A stretch of DNA of 6,507 bases from Coraliomargarita sp. CAG:312 (GTDB taxonomy: Bacteria > Verrucomicrobiota > Verrucomicrobiia > Opitutales > Intestinicryptomonadaceae): the NCBI GenBank assembly GCA_000438015.1, contig FR901589.1, positions 1-6,507 of the forward strand. The letters run 5' to 3'. Below, piece after piece: positions 1 through 5,870 of the stretch (the first letter of the stretch is position 1; the number at the start of each line of letters is the position of its first letter). The notes under the pieces were generated by a model. That model was not told where the DNA came from, did not search any database, and worked only from the letters and a program-made list of their open reading frames with translations. The position numbers and the translations under genes are program-made.

Positions 1-2
1 TT

Positions 3-926
3 GCGCGTTCATTGTCGGAGCGCGGGCGTAAAGTAGCCATATTAAGCAGGGGGTACAAAAGCAAATCCGACGGGGCATTAAAAAAATTCATGCGTTGGAT
101 GACCCACGGCGAAGCCCCCAAGCCCAAAGTCGTATCAGACGGAAAAAATATATTGCTTAATTCGGAATTCGCGGGCGACGAACCTTTTATGTTGGCGCGA
201 AACCTGCCAAATGTAATTGTAATAGTCGATAAAAACCGCGTCCGCGCAGGACACTACGCAATAACCGAATTTGGAGCTGACACCCTCATATTGGACGACG
301 GATTTCAATATCTGCCATTGCGCGGGCAATTGCAGCTGCTGCTTGTGGACAAGACTAATCCTTTTGGCAACAAATGCCTGCTTCCGCGCGGAATATTGAG
401 AGAGCCTATTTCGCATCTGAAACGCGCATCGTATATTTTCCTGACAAAATCCGACGGAGTGGAAGATCCGGAGCTTGAACATTTAATCCGCGAGCACAAT
501 CCTACCGCCGAAATCATAGAATGCGCCCATAAACCAGAATGTTTGGTTGATTTTCATTCAATGAAAAGAAGCGAACTGTCGATTTTAAAAGGCGCAAAAA
601 TAGCATGTTTTTCCGCAATAGCAGCGCCCGACAGCTTCGAAAATTTCTTGACGGAACTCGGCGCGGAAATTGTTTACAAAAAGCGGTTTCTTGACCACCA
701 CAGGTTTGACGACTACGAACTCGACAAATTTTTCAAGAAGGCAAAATCCTTTAACGCCAAATTTGTTGTAACTACTGAAAAAGACGCCGTGCGCATACGC
801 CCCGACTATCCGGCCGCGCTTCCTTTTTATTACACTAAACTTGAAATAGAAATTCTAGAAGGCGTAGACGACTTCGAATCGGCGGTTGAAAAAATATGCT
901 TTCCAAAGCGCCGATCTGACATTTAA
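3..926 (+). CDS. lpxK: Tetraacyldisaccharide 4'-kinase LpxK (5'-truncated by window edge)
   Basis: LpxK is the inner-membrane-associated kinase that phosphorylates the 4' position of the lipid A disaccharide to give lipid IVA, the acceptor for Kdo. The reading frame is open to the first base of the window. The TTG at 12 is an internal Leu, since the residues before it (A-R-S) continue the usual helix before 'SERGRKVAILSRGYKS'. The N-terminal P-loop is outside, and roughly 50-70 residues are missing. Visible family signatures are HGEAP...KVVSDG, then GDEP near 174-185 (by family knowledge the catalytic Asp and Mg-binding Glu lie here), DDGFQ at 294-308, LLPRGILREP, DHHRF near 693-707 (likely the partner His of the dyad) and TTEKDAVRI close to the end. 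The C-terminus is complete, ending in TAA. No terminator follows, so readthrough toward pyrG is possible. Identification is secure. Confidence 0.95.
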   Translation, partial: ARSLSERGRKVAILSRGYKSKSDGALKKFMRWMTHGEAPKPKVVSDGKNILLNSEFAGDEPFMLARNLPNVIVIVDKNRVRAGHYAITEFGADTLILDDGFQYLPLRGQLQLLLVDKTNPFGNKCLLPRGILREPISHLKRASYIFLTKSDGVEDPELEHLIREHNPTAEIIECAHKPECLVDFHSMKRSELSILKGAKIACFSAIAAPDSFENFLTELGAEIVYKKRFLDHHRFDDYELDKFFKKAKSFNAKFVVTTEKDAVRIRPDYPAALPFYYTKLEIEILEGVDDFESAVEKICFPKRRSDI

Positions 927-1021
927 GCCGTTTTCTACGCATTCCAATCCCGACAAATATTCAGTCCCAACTGTATCGGGATAGAAAATGCAATGCACGC
1001 AGTGCAAGTTGAAAAATTGCC

Positions 1022-1042
1022 CGGGAAACGTTTTTTTTCCCG
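1022..1042 (+). repeat. 7-bp inverted repeat with a T-run in the loop, upstream of pyrG
   Basis: CGGGAAA (1022-1028) is the exact reverse complement of TTTCCCG (1036-1042), with a 7-nt loop CGTTTTT. The run of eight Ts sits in the loop and right arm instead of after the stem, so this is not a normal intrinsic terminator for lpxK. It may be a leader hairpin or chance. The rest of the 193-bp gap holds only weaker repeats: ATCCCGA at 947-953 against TCGGGAT at 976-982, and TGCAC/GTGCA around 995-1007. Confidence 0.3.
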
Positions 1043-1084
1043 CATATAGCTGTGTCAAGGTAAAAATATATAAAAAAGTTTTGT

Positions 1085-1115
1085 TTTTAGTCCGAAAAAT
1101 GTTGCCAAGTATATC
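1085..1115 (+). promoter_or_regulatory. Weak candidate promoter just before pyrG
   Basis: TTTAGT at 1085-1090 and TATATC at 1110-1115 are 19 bases apart and match sigma-70-type boxes only partly (3 of 6 and 4 of 6). If used, transcription would start at about 1121-1123, on top of the annotated ATG at 1120. The transcript would then be nearly leaderless, or translation would begin at the second in-frame ATG (1144). Inference only; pyrG could also be read from an upstream promoter through lpxK. Confidence 0.2.
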
Positions 1116-1119
1116 CTAA

Positions 1120-2748
1120 ATGAGTTTTAAAATTAGCCCCGAAATGAAGTATATTTTTATTACAGGCGGAGTAGTTTCTTCACTCGGAAAAGGTTTAACA
1201 TCCGGAGCTCTGGGAGCTCTCTTGGAAACGAGAAACTTAAAGGTCAGAATACAGAAATTCGACCCTTACTTAAATGTTGATCCCGGCACAATGAGCCCGT
1301 TTCAGCACGGAGAAGTGTACGTCCTTGACGACGGCGCAGAGACCGATTTGGACCTTGGCCATTACGAGCGCTTTACGCACTGCAAGCTAAGCAGATTTAA
1401 CAACTTGACTTCCGGACAAATATACGAGCATGTTCTCCAAAAAGAACGCCGCGGCGATTATCTTGGCAAAACTGTGCAAGTCATCCCGCATGTCACCAAC
1501 GAAATAAAAGCCAGGATGTATGCAGCCGGAGAAGGCGTCGATGTTTTGATTACGGAAATTGGAGGGACTGTAGGAGACATCGAAGGACTTCCGTTCATAG
1601 AAGCTTTGCGCCAGTTCTCCCTGGAGGTAGGCAAAGAGAATTGCCTTTTTATCCATGTCACTTTATTGCCCTATTTGAAAGCTGCCGGAGAGCTAAAAAC
1701 CAAGCCCTCCCAACAGAGCGTAGCAAAATTGCGCGAGATAGGCATCCAACCCGACATTCTCATATGCAGAACCGAACAGCCGATGACTGAAGACATGCGC
1801 CAGAAGTTGTCGCTTTTTTGCAATGTTGAACAACGCGCGGTGATTGAGGAAAGGGACGTAAAACATTCCATTTACGAATTGCCTCTAATGCTAGCAGCAG
1901 AAGGCATGGACAAACTTGTTGTAAGCAAGCTCGGAATAAACGCGCCGGAAAGCGACATGACAGCATGGAACTCTATTGTGCGCAGGCTAATTGCGCCATC
2001 GGGAGGATCGTGCAAGATTGCGGTTGTAGGTAAATACATCGACTTGCAAGACGCATATAAGTCTATTTACGAATCATTGGCGCACGCCGGAGTCGGCAAT
2101 GATTGCTCCGTAAAAGTAATTAGGGTGGACTCGGAAGACATCGAAAAAAACGGCGCGGAAAAATATTTAAAAGAAGCCGACGGCGTATTGATTCCCGGAG
2201 GCTTCGGCGACAGGGGGATAGAAGGCAAAATCGCCGCCGCAAAATACGCCCGAGAAAATAAAATCCCATATTTTGGGATTTGCCTCGGCATGCAAATAGC
2301 CGTAATAGAATACGCCAGAAACGTGCTGGGACTCGACGGTGCAAATAGCGGAGAGTTCAACGACAAAACTTTGTACCCCGTAATCACAATAATGGACGAC
2401 CAAAAGGGGATTGTCGACAAAGGAGCAACAATGCGCCTGGGCTCATACGAATGCCGCTTGATTGAAGGATCGCGAGCCTACAAGGCTTATGGCGAGCCGA
2501 TTATACACGAGCGCCACCGCCATCGTTTCGAATTTAACAACGCCTACCGCAAACGCCTTGAAGAGGCGGGACTCAAAGTTGCCGGATTAAACCCCAAACG
2601 CGACTTGGTTGAAATAGTCGAAGTTGAAGACCATCCATGGATGGTCGGGGTGCAGTTCCATCCAGAATTTCAATCCAAGCCGTCAAAGCCGCATCCCCTA
2701 TTCTGCGCGTTCGTGGCAGAAGCTTTGAAAGCGTCTAAAAACAAATAA
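1120..2748 (+). CDS. pyrG: CTP synthase (glutamine-hydrolysing)
   Basis: PyrG converts UTP to CTP using ATP and ammonia taken from glutamine, in the cytoplasm. The 542-residue product has the normal family length. The N-terminal amidoligase domain (about 9-275) has the P-loop region GGVVSSLGKGL with its Lys at residue 24, followed by KFDPYLNVDPGTM and HGEVYVLDDGAETDLDLGHYERF-type motifs, and GGTVGDIE further on. The C-terminal class I glutamine amidotransferase domain (about 300-540) has GGFGDRG, the nucleophile Cys388 in GICLGMQ, and His514/Glu516 in QFHPEF, completing the triad. The ATG at 1120 gives an eight-residue extension before MKYIFITGG. The family usually begins near that second Met (1144), and neither start has a Shine-Dalgarno sequence, so the exact start is open. 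kdsA begins one base after the stop. CTP is also the nucleotide used to activate Kdo, which fits the neighbours. Confidence 0.98.
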   Translation: MSFKISPEMKYIFITGGVVSSLGKGLTSGALGALLETRNLKVRIQKFDPYLNVDPGTMSPFQHGEVYVLDDGAETDLDLGHYERFTHCKLSRFNNLTSGQIYEHVLQKERRGDYLGKTVQVIPHVTNEIKARMYAAGEGVDVLITEIGGTVGDIEGLPFIEALRQFSLEVGKENCLFIHVTLLPYLKAAGELKTKPSQQSVAKLREIGIQPDILICRTEQPMTEDMRQKLSLFCNVEQRAVIEERDVKHSIYELPLMLAAEGMDKLVVSKLGINAPESDMTAWNSIVRRLIAPSGGSCKIAVVGKYIDLQDAYKSIYESLAHAGVGNDCSVKVIRVDSEDIEKNGAEKYLKEADGVLIPGGFGDRGIEGKIAAAKYARENKIPYFGICLGMQIAVIEYARNVLGLDGANSGEFNDKTLYPVITIMDDQKGIVDKGATMRLGSYECRLIEGSRAYKAYGEPIIHERHRHRFEFNNAYRKRLEEAGLKVAGLNPKRDLVEIVEVEDHPWMVGVQFHPEFQSKPSKPHPLFCAFVAEALKASKNK

Positions 2749-2749
2749 A

Positions 2750-3550
2750 ATGATTTTCGATTCCTCATCAAAAAAACTTCTGTTAATTGCCGGTCCGTGT
2801 TCGCTGGAGTCGCGGGAGCTCAGTTTAGAGGTCGCTTCGGAAGTCGCAAGGCTATCGAAAAAATTTTCCGAAGAAATTATAGTCGTATTTAAAGGCAGCT
2901 TTGACAAAGCCAACCGCACAAGCATTAAAAGCCCGCGCGGAACTGGAATAAAATTGGGGTTGCAAATACTCTCAGACGTGAAATCCGAATTCGGCCTTCC
3001 CGTCACAACAGATGTTCATGAACCGCACCAATGCTTGCCTGTTGCCGAAGTATGCGACGTCTTGCAAATTCCCGCGTTTCTTTGCAGGCAAACCGATTTG
3101 CTCGTGGCAGCCGCAAAAACCGGGAAAACCGTAAATGTAAAGAAGGGCCAATTCCTATCTCCATACGACATGAAGCATGTGGTTTCCAAGCTGCGAGAGG
3201 CAAACGCGCAAGAAATATGGCAGTCTGAACGCGGAACTACATTCGGGTATGGGAATTTGGTGGTCGATATGCGTTCAATCGCTATAATGGCCGAAAATAA
3301 TACTCCCGTCATTATGGACGCCACGCATTCCGTACAATTTCCAGGGGCAAATAACGGCGTAAGCGGCGGAGACAGAACTTTTGTTCCGTTGTTGGCAAAA
3401 GCAGCCATAGCGGCCGGGGCTAACGGCCTTTTTATTGAAACGCATCCAAATCCGGAAAGGGCGCTTTCCGACGCCGCAACACAGTTGCCGCTTGAATGTT
3501 TGGAAGAACTTGTCGTATCGTGCCTGAAAATTAAGCGGGCGTTAATTTGA
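2750..3550 (+). CDS. kdsA: 3-deoxy-8-phosphooctulonate synthase (Kdo-8-P synthase), metal-dependent type
   Basis: KdsA condenses phosphoenolpyruvate with D-arabinose 5-phosphate to Kdo 8-phosphate, the first committed step of the Kdo sugar of lipopolysaccharide, in the cytoplasm. The 266-residue protein is a full-length single TIM barrel. Family motifs are AGPCSLES (14-21), FKGSFDKANRTS (47-58), VTTDVHEP, QIPAFLCRQTDL, KKGQFLSP, ERGTTFGYGNLVVDMR and MDATHSVQFPG. Cys17, His193, Glu230 and Asp241 correspond to the four metal ligands of the Aquifex enzyme (Cys11, His185, Glu222, Asp233). The E. coli metal-independent type has Asn in place of the Cys. The ATG lies one base after the pyrG TAA, without a recognisable ribosome-binding site, so translational coupling to pyrG is likely. 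The gene ends in TGA, and that stop overlaps a possible TTG start of a short downstream ORF. Confidence 0.97.
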   Translation: MIFDSSSKKLLLIAGPCSLESRELSLEVASEVARLSKKFSEEIIVVFKGSFDKANRTSIKSPRGTGIKLGLQILSDVKSEFGLPVTTDVHEPHQCLPVAEVCDVLQIPAFLCRQTDLLVAAAKTGKTVNVKKGQFLSPYDMKHVVSKLREANAQEIWQSERGTTFGYGNLVVDMRSIAIMAENNTPVIMDATHSVQFPGANNGVSGGDRTFVPLLAKAAIAAGANGLFIETHPNPERALSDAATQLPLECLEELVVSCLKIKRALI

Positions 3551-3654
3551 AGAAAATATATTTCTCCGCAAGCCGCCAAGGCGGAAAATTATTATATTAT
3601 CTTGGACTGGTTTGCCTATGCATGCAATATGCCGCGCATCAATTTGAGCGGTAA
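3547..3654 (+). CDS. Possible 35-residue small ORF or relic overlapping the kdsA stop
   Basis: A TTG codon overlaps the kdsA TGA (TTGA at 3547-3550) and opens 35 codons ending in TAA. The product would start L/M-K-K-I-Y-F and contain a modest hydrophobic stretch, LLYYLGLVCLCM (about residues 15-26), resembling a start-transfer or signal segment. The TTGA overlap is the arrangement expected for a translationally coupled next gene. In related genomes the gene after kdsA is often an LPS-export component with one N-terminal membrane segment (recalled, not checked), so this could be the stump of such a gene. It is equally possible that the ORF is accidental: it is short, has a weak start codon and runs into the inverted repeat at 3623-3671. 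Confidence 0.2.
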   Translation: MKKIYFSASRQGGKLLYYLGLVCLCMQYAAHQFER

Positions 3655-3671
3655 AGATTCGGCATATTGCA
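3623..3671. repeat. Perfect 12-bp inverted repeat, likely stem-loop
   Basis: TGCAATATGCCG at 3623-3634 is the exact reverse complement of CGGCATATTGCA at 3660-3671, with a 25-nt spacer. Inside the spacer, CGC/GCG and TC/GA can form a further five-pair stem (3635-3650) around an AATTT loop with one bulged A, leaving GTAAAGATT as a one-sided bulge on the 3' side. No T-run follows on either strand, so it is not a standard intrinsic terminator. It may be a structured 3' end of the pyrG-kdsA mRNA, part of a small RNA, or a site for a dimeric DNA-binding protein. Confidence 0.6.
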
Positions 3672-3774
3672 ATCTACTTAGCTCGTACAGAATGAGTTAA
3701 AACTAAGAAAGCACAAGGGGATTCAGCCTTAAAAAAAACATTTCCCATTGACATAAATCTCCATCGCATATCCG

Positions 3775-3798
3775 GCAAGATCTTGCGCAATACGCGCA
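3775..3798. repeat. Overlapping palindromes
   Basis: GCAAGATCTTGC (3775-3786) is a perfect 12-bp palindrome. TTGCGCAA (3783-3790) overlaps its right end, and TGCGC (3784-3788) pairs with GCGCA (3794-3798) across AATAC. Three nested dyads in 24 bases is a visible concentration of symmetry in a non-coding stretch. Function is unknown; an operator-like site or mRNA hairpin are both possible. Confidence 0.4.
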
Positions 3799-3999
3799 CA
3801 AAGCTGTAAATACGGCATTAGGCAAAGCAAAAAATCCCTCCGCTAAAAAATAGCCCTGCATTGGGATATTATTGGAAGCAATCGACTTGCCATATCTTAG
3901 AGCCTAAACTATTTTTATCCGAAGCTTTCTCAAATTTCCTGCTGTTTTATTAATATTTTCTCGAAGCAGATTCGTATCTCTAAATTCCCCCAAAATACA

Positions 4000-4027
4000 T
4001 TGGCGGCTAAATTTACCGCAAGTTTTT
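4000..4027 (+). terminator. Possible rightward intrinsic terminator
   Basis: TTG-G-CGG (4000-4006) can pair with CCG-CAA (4016-4021) as six base pairs with one bulged G, around a roughly 9-nt A/T-rich loop, followed one base later by five Ts (4023-4027). It would stop rightward transcription from the pyrG-kdsA side just before the end of the convergent gene. The stem is short and the site is 450 bases after kdsA, so support is weak. Confidence 0.3.
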
Positions 4028-4035
4028 CCGATGAA

Positions 4036-5637
4036 TTACGCCTTTGCATTGGACTGTTTTGCGGCGCGCCTTTTTACCGCAATTATTTGCGCGGCAAGCC
4101 CCGATGAAATCGGCATTATAACCCTATACCCGGAACGCTGAAACGCATCCCCCAATCTGTTGGATTGCGTGACATTCTTTGAAAATCCATCTGGCTCTAT
4201 ATTGTCCCGCTGAAAAAACCATTCCAAAGTTTTTTCAGAGCAAAGCATGTATGAAGGATCTATAAACCCCGCTTCCGACGCAAGAGCAAACGCGGCTGCG
4301 ATTCCGACAGATCCTGAACTTTCTGGATATGTTTTTGGATCGTCTATAAAACAGAACCAGCTGCCGTCGGGCTGCTGAAATTTCTTAATATGGTTGGAGG
4401 AATCTGCAATGGTTTTTAATATTTTCTCTTTCCCTTTTAAATTCTCAGATTTGAGCCGAGAATTTTCCAGCGCTCTCATAGTTTGCACTATTCCAAGCAT
4501 AAACCACGCAATTCCCCTTCCCCAATTTCTCATAGAAGGTTTTTCACCCTCCCTTGCTTTTTGATGAATTCCTCCACCGGAATCTACCAACCGGTCTATT
4601 CGCACGCAAATTTCATTTAACGCAATCTGCGCAAGTGATGCGTCATTGCGATTTATAGCTACTTGCATAAGAGGATATGCGTATGTATAGCATCCTTCAG
4701 TGCTCAAAAAACGCTGCTGCGGAGATTTATTCTCCAAAAGCCTTATTTTAGGCATAGCCCAATTTAAGAACATGTTTAGAGACTTGTGGCTTGGATAAAG
4801 TTTCCCTATTGCAACAAACGGCAAAAAATCCTCAATTGAATCAAAATTCCCGTTTTCGCAAAGCTCCGACCTAGGATTATTGAAAACCACCCCTTTGTCG
4901 TCGTCTAAGAAGAAATCCAAATGGGCCGCCAAAGCGGCGGAAGCCGATAAATCTCCCGCTTCGGAAAGCTCCCTTAATCCCTCGGTTTGGCATCCGCTCA
5001 TCCACCCAAACGGCAAAATTGAATTTATCGAGCAAAGATTTTCATAAAAAGCCGCATTTACATCGTAATCGGCATCGTATAGCAGCAAATGCGGAGCCAT
5101 CGCCTCAATTTTTTCAACCGCAGATTCCGCAAAAAAACACAATGGCTCTCCTTTAGTTATTACAGCATCTTTAACCTCTATGGGAGAGCATGTTATAACC
5201 AAACCGTATTCCTCTATTTCCGCAATTTCAGAAACGGGCACATTAAAGCGCACGACTTGAAATCCAAAAAGATTTACCGCATCCAAGCGTGAAAAAATTC
5301 TCCCGTCTTTTGCCGAACGCACAAAGAGCGCGAAACTTCCCCTGTTCTCAATGGCATTTCCCAATGAAAGTTTTATGGACGGGCTTTTTAGACCGGAAAG
5401 CTGGTGGGAAAATTTCCGAAATTTTAGAAGAACCCCTTTGGGGTTATCATCTAATCTAAAATAATCCATCCCGCCAGAAGATCTTTTTCCAGATGGCAAA
5501 GGAGGGTTTTTAATTAAATCCGTCTTGGCATATACGCGGCGGAAAGGAGATTTTTCGCCTTGTGCAAGAGCTATCGCAGGACTAAAAGCAAAAGCAGCGC
5601 AAACGCTTGAAATTTGAATAAATTTTCTTCTGTTCAT
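4036..5637 (-). CDS. Exported GH88/GH105-like glycoside hydrolase (unsaturated uronyl hydrolase type)
   Basis: This 533-residue protein is probably exported. The N-terminus NRRKFIQIS plus a hydrophobic run to SPAIALA resembles a twin-arginine signal, with AxA cleavage expected after Ala25. Residues about 30-180 look beta-rich and unlike the catalytic family. Residues about 190-525 read as an alpha/alpha toroid of the GH88/GH105 kind, which remove unsaturated uronic acids from oligosaccharides made by polysaccharide lyases. Supporting motifs are IEDFLPF..IGKLY (Asp270 aligning with a conserved family Asp), NWGRGIAW (371-378, compare WARGNGW), and QPDGSW...DDP..YPESSGS (422-443). At the position where GH105 enzymes have the acid/base Asp (D-G-L-Y) this protein reads E-G-C-Y (Glu314), so activity or substrate may differ. 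No other polysaccharide-degradation gene is in view, so the substrate cannot be named. A candidate promoter lies directly upstream. Confidence 0.8.
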   Translation of the reverse strand: MNRRKFIQISSVCAAFAFSPAIALAQGEKSPFRRVYAKTDLIKNPPLPSGKRSSGGMDYFRLDDNPKGVLLKFRKFSHQLSGLKSPSIKLSLGNAIENRGSFALFVRSAKDGRIFSRLDAVNLFGFQVVRFNVPVSEIAEIEEYGLVITCSPIEVKDAVITKGEPLCFFAESAVEKIEAMAPHLLLYDADYDVNAAFYENLCSINSILPFGWMSGCQTEGLRELSEAGDLSASAALAAHLDFFLDDDKGVVFNNPRSELCENGNFDSIEDFLPFVAIGKLYPSHKSLNMFLNWAMPKIRLLENKSPQQRFLSTEGCYTYAYPLMQVAINRNDASLAQIALNEICVRIDRLVDSGGGIHQKAREGEKPSMRNWGRGIAWFMLGIVQTMRALENSRLKSENLKGKEKILKTIADSSNHIKKFQQPDGSWFCFIDDPKTYPESSGSVGIAAAFALASEAGFIDPSYMLCSEKTLEWFFQRDNIEPDGFSKNVTQSNRLGDAFQRSGYRVIMPISSGLAAQIIAVKRRAAKQSNAKA

Positions 5638-5660
5638 AAATTACATGCTCGTTTTACTTA

Positions 5661-5689
5661 TATTTAGAGAGTTAAATAAAACGTGTCAA
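5661..5689 (-). promoter_or_regulatory. Sigma-70-type promoter of the GH88/105-like gene
   Basis: On the minus strand TTGACA (5689-5684, 6 of 6) is followed after exactly 17 bases by TAAATA (5666-5661). The expected start is near 5654, giving a leader of about 17 bases with no Shine-Dalgarno sequence before the ATG at 5637. Within that leader an ATG followed at once by TAA (5646-5641) sits in frame, two codons before the true start. Confidence 0.5.
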
Positions 5690-5810
5690 ATTCTAAAATA
5701 CTGCGGCAAACTCTATTAAAAGCTAAAACTTTATATGCAAACGAAATAAAGATATTTTAGCGCACAAACGCCTAGTATTTCTCTAAAAATATAAGAAGCT
5801 AACCCAATAT

Positions 5811-5841
5811 AAAAAGCGCGCTTATTCTCATACGCGCACTT
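5811..5841 (-). terminator. Intrinsic terminator of the duplicated-module gene
   Basis: Read on the minus strand, GCGCG (5837-5833) pairs with CGCGC (5820-5816) around a 12-nt loop. The stem can extend outward past one T-T mismatch by a G-U and two A-U pairs, and the right arm runs into TTTTT (5815-5811) and then an A/T-rich stretch. It sits about 30 bases after the stop of the upstream minus-strand gene and before the promoter at 5661-5689, so the two minus-strand genes are probably separate transcription units. Confidence 0.55.
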
Positions 5842-5870
5842 AATAAAAATAATCCACAGATTAAAGCTGT

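Larger units (their letters stand above)
3551..4035. other. Gene-poor gap between convergent operons
   Basis: This 485-bp stretch lies between kdsA (rightward) and the GH88/105-like gene (leftward). Apart from the 35-codon ORF at its left edge, both strands carry frequent stops in all frames and no protein family is recognisable. No tRNA-like arms were found. It contains the inverted repeat at 3623-3671, palindromes at 3573-3584 (CCGCCAAGGCGG) and 3775-3798, an A8 run at 3731-3738, and a possible rightward terminator at 4000-4027. It could be a decayed gene, a small RNA locus or a spacer. Confidence 0.7.

Noticed and set aside
1030..1058. TTGACA on the minus strand at 1058-1053 as a divergent promoter
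   Set aside because: The -10 position reads AAAAAC, and nothing is encoded on that strand to its left.
2067..2420. Minus-strand open frame opposite pyrG
   Set aside because: Shadow frame within the amidotransferase domain of pyrG; composition is an antisense artefact.
3016..3579. Long minus-strand open frame opposite kdsA
   Set aside because: Shadow of kdsA, whose family motifs are unmistakable on the plus strand; the antisense frame shows no family features.
3629..3700. Plus-strand 23-codon ORF starting inside the inverted repeat
   Set aside because: Very short and starts within the left arm of the hairpin; no start signal.
3748..3776. TTGACA at 3748-3753 on the plus strand as a promoter
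   Set aside because: The -10 position at 16-18 bases spacing reads GC-rich TCCGGC-type sequence, and there is no gene downstream on that strand.
3973..4000. T-arm-like AGATTCGTATCT suggesting a tRNA remnant
   Set aside because: No acceptor, D-arm or anticodon arm could be paired around it.
3930..4049. Minus-strand 39-codon ORF (starts M-Q-R-R-N) overlapping the last codons of the GH88/105-like gene
   Set aside because: Short, no ribosome-binding site, no recognisable product; a frame this long is expected by chance here.
4925..4938. Strong GCCGC/GCGGC hairpin
   Set aside because: It lies inside the GH88/105-like coding sequence and is explained by Ala-rich codons there.
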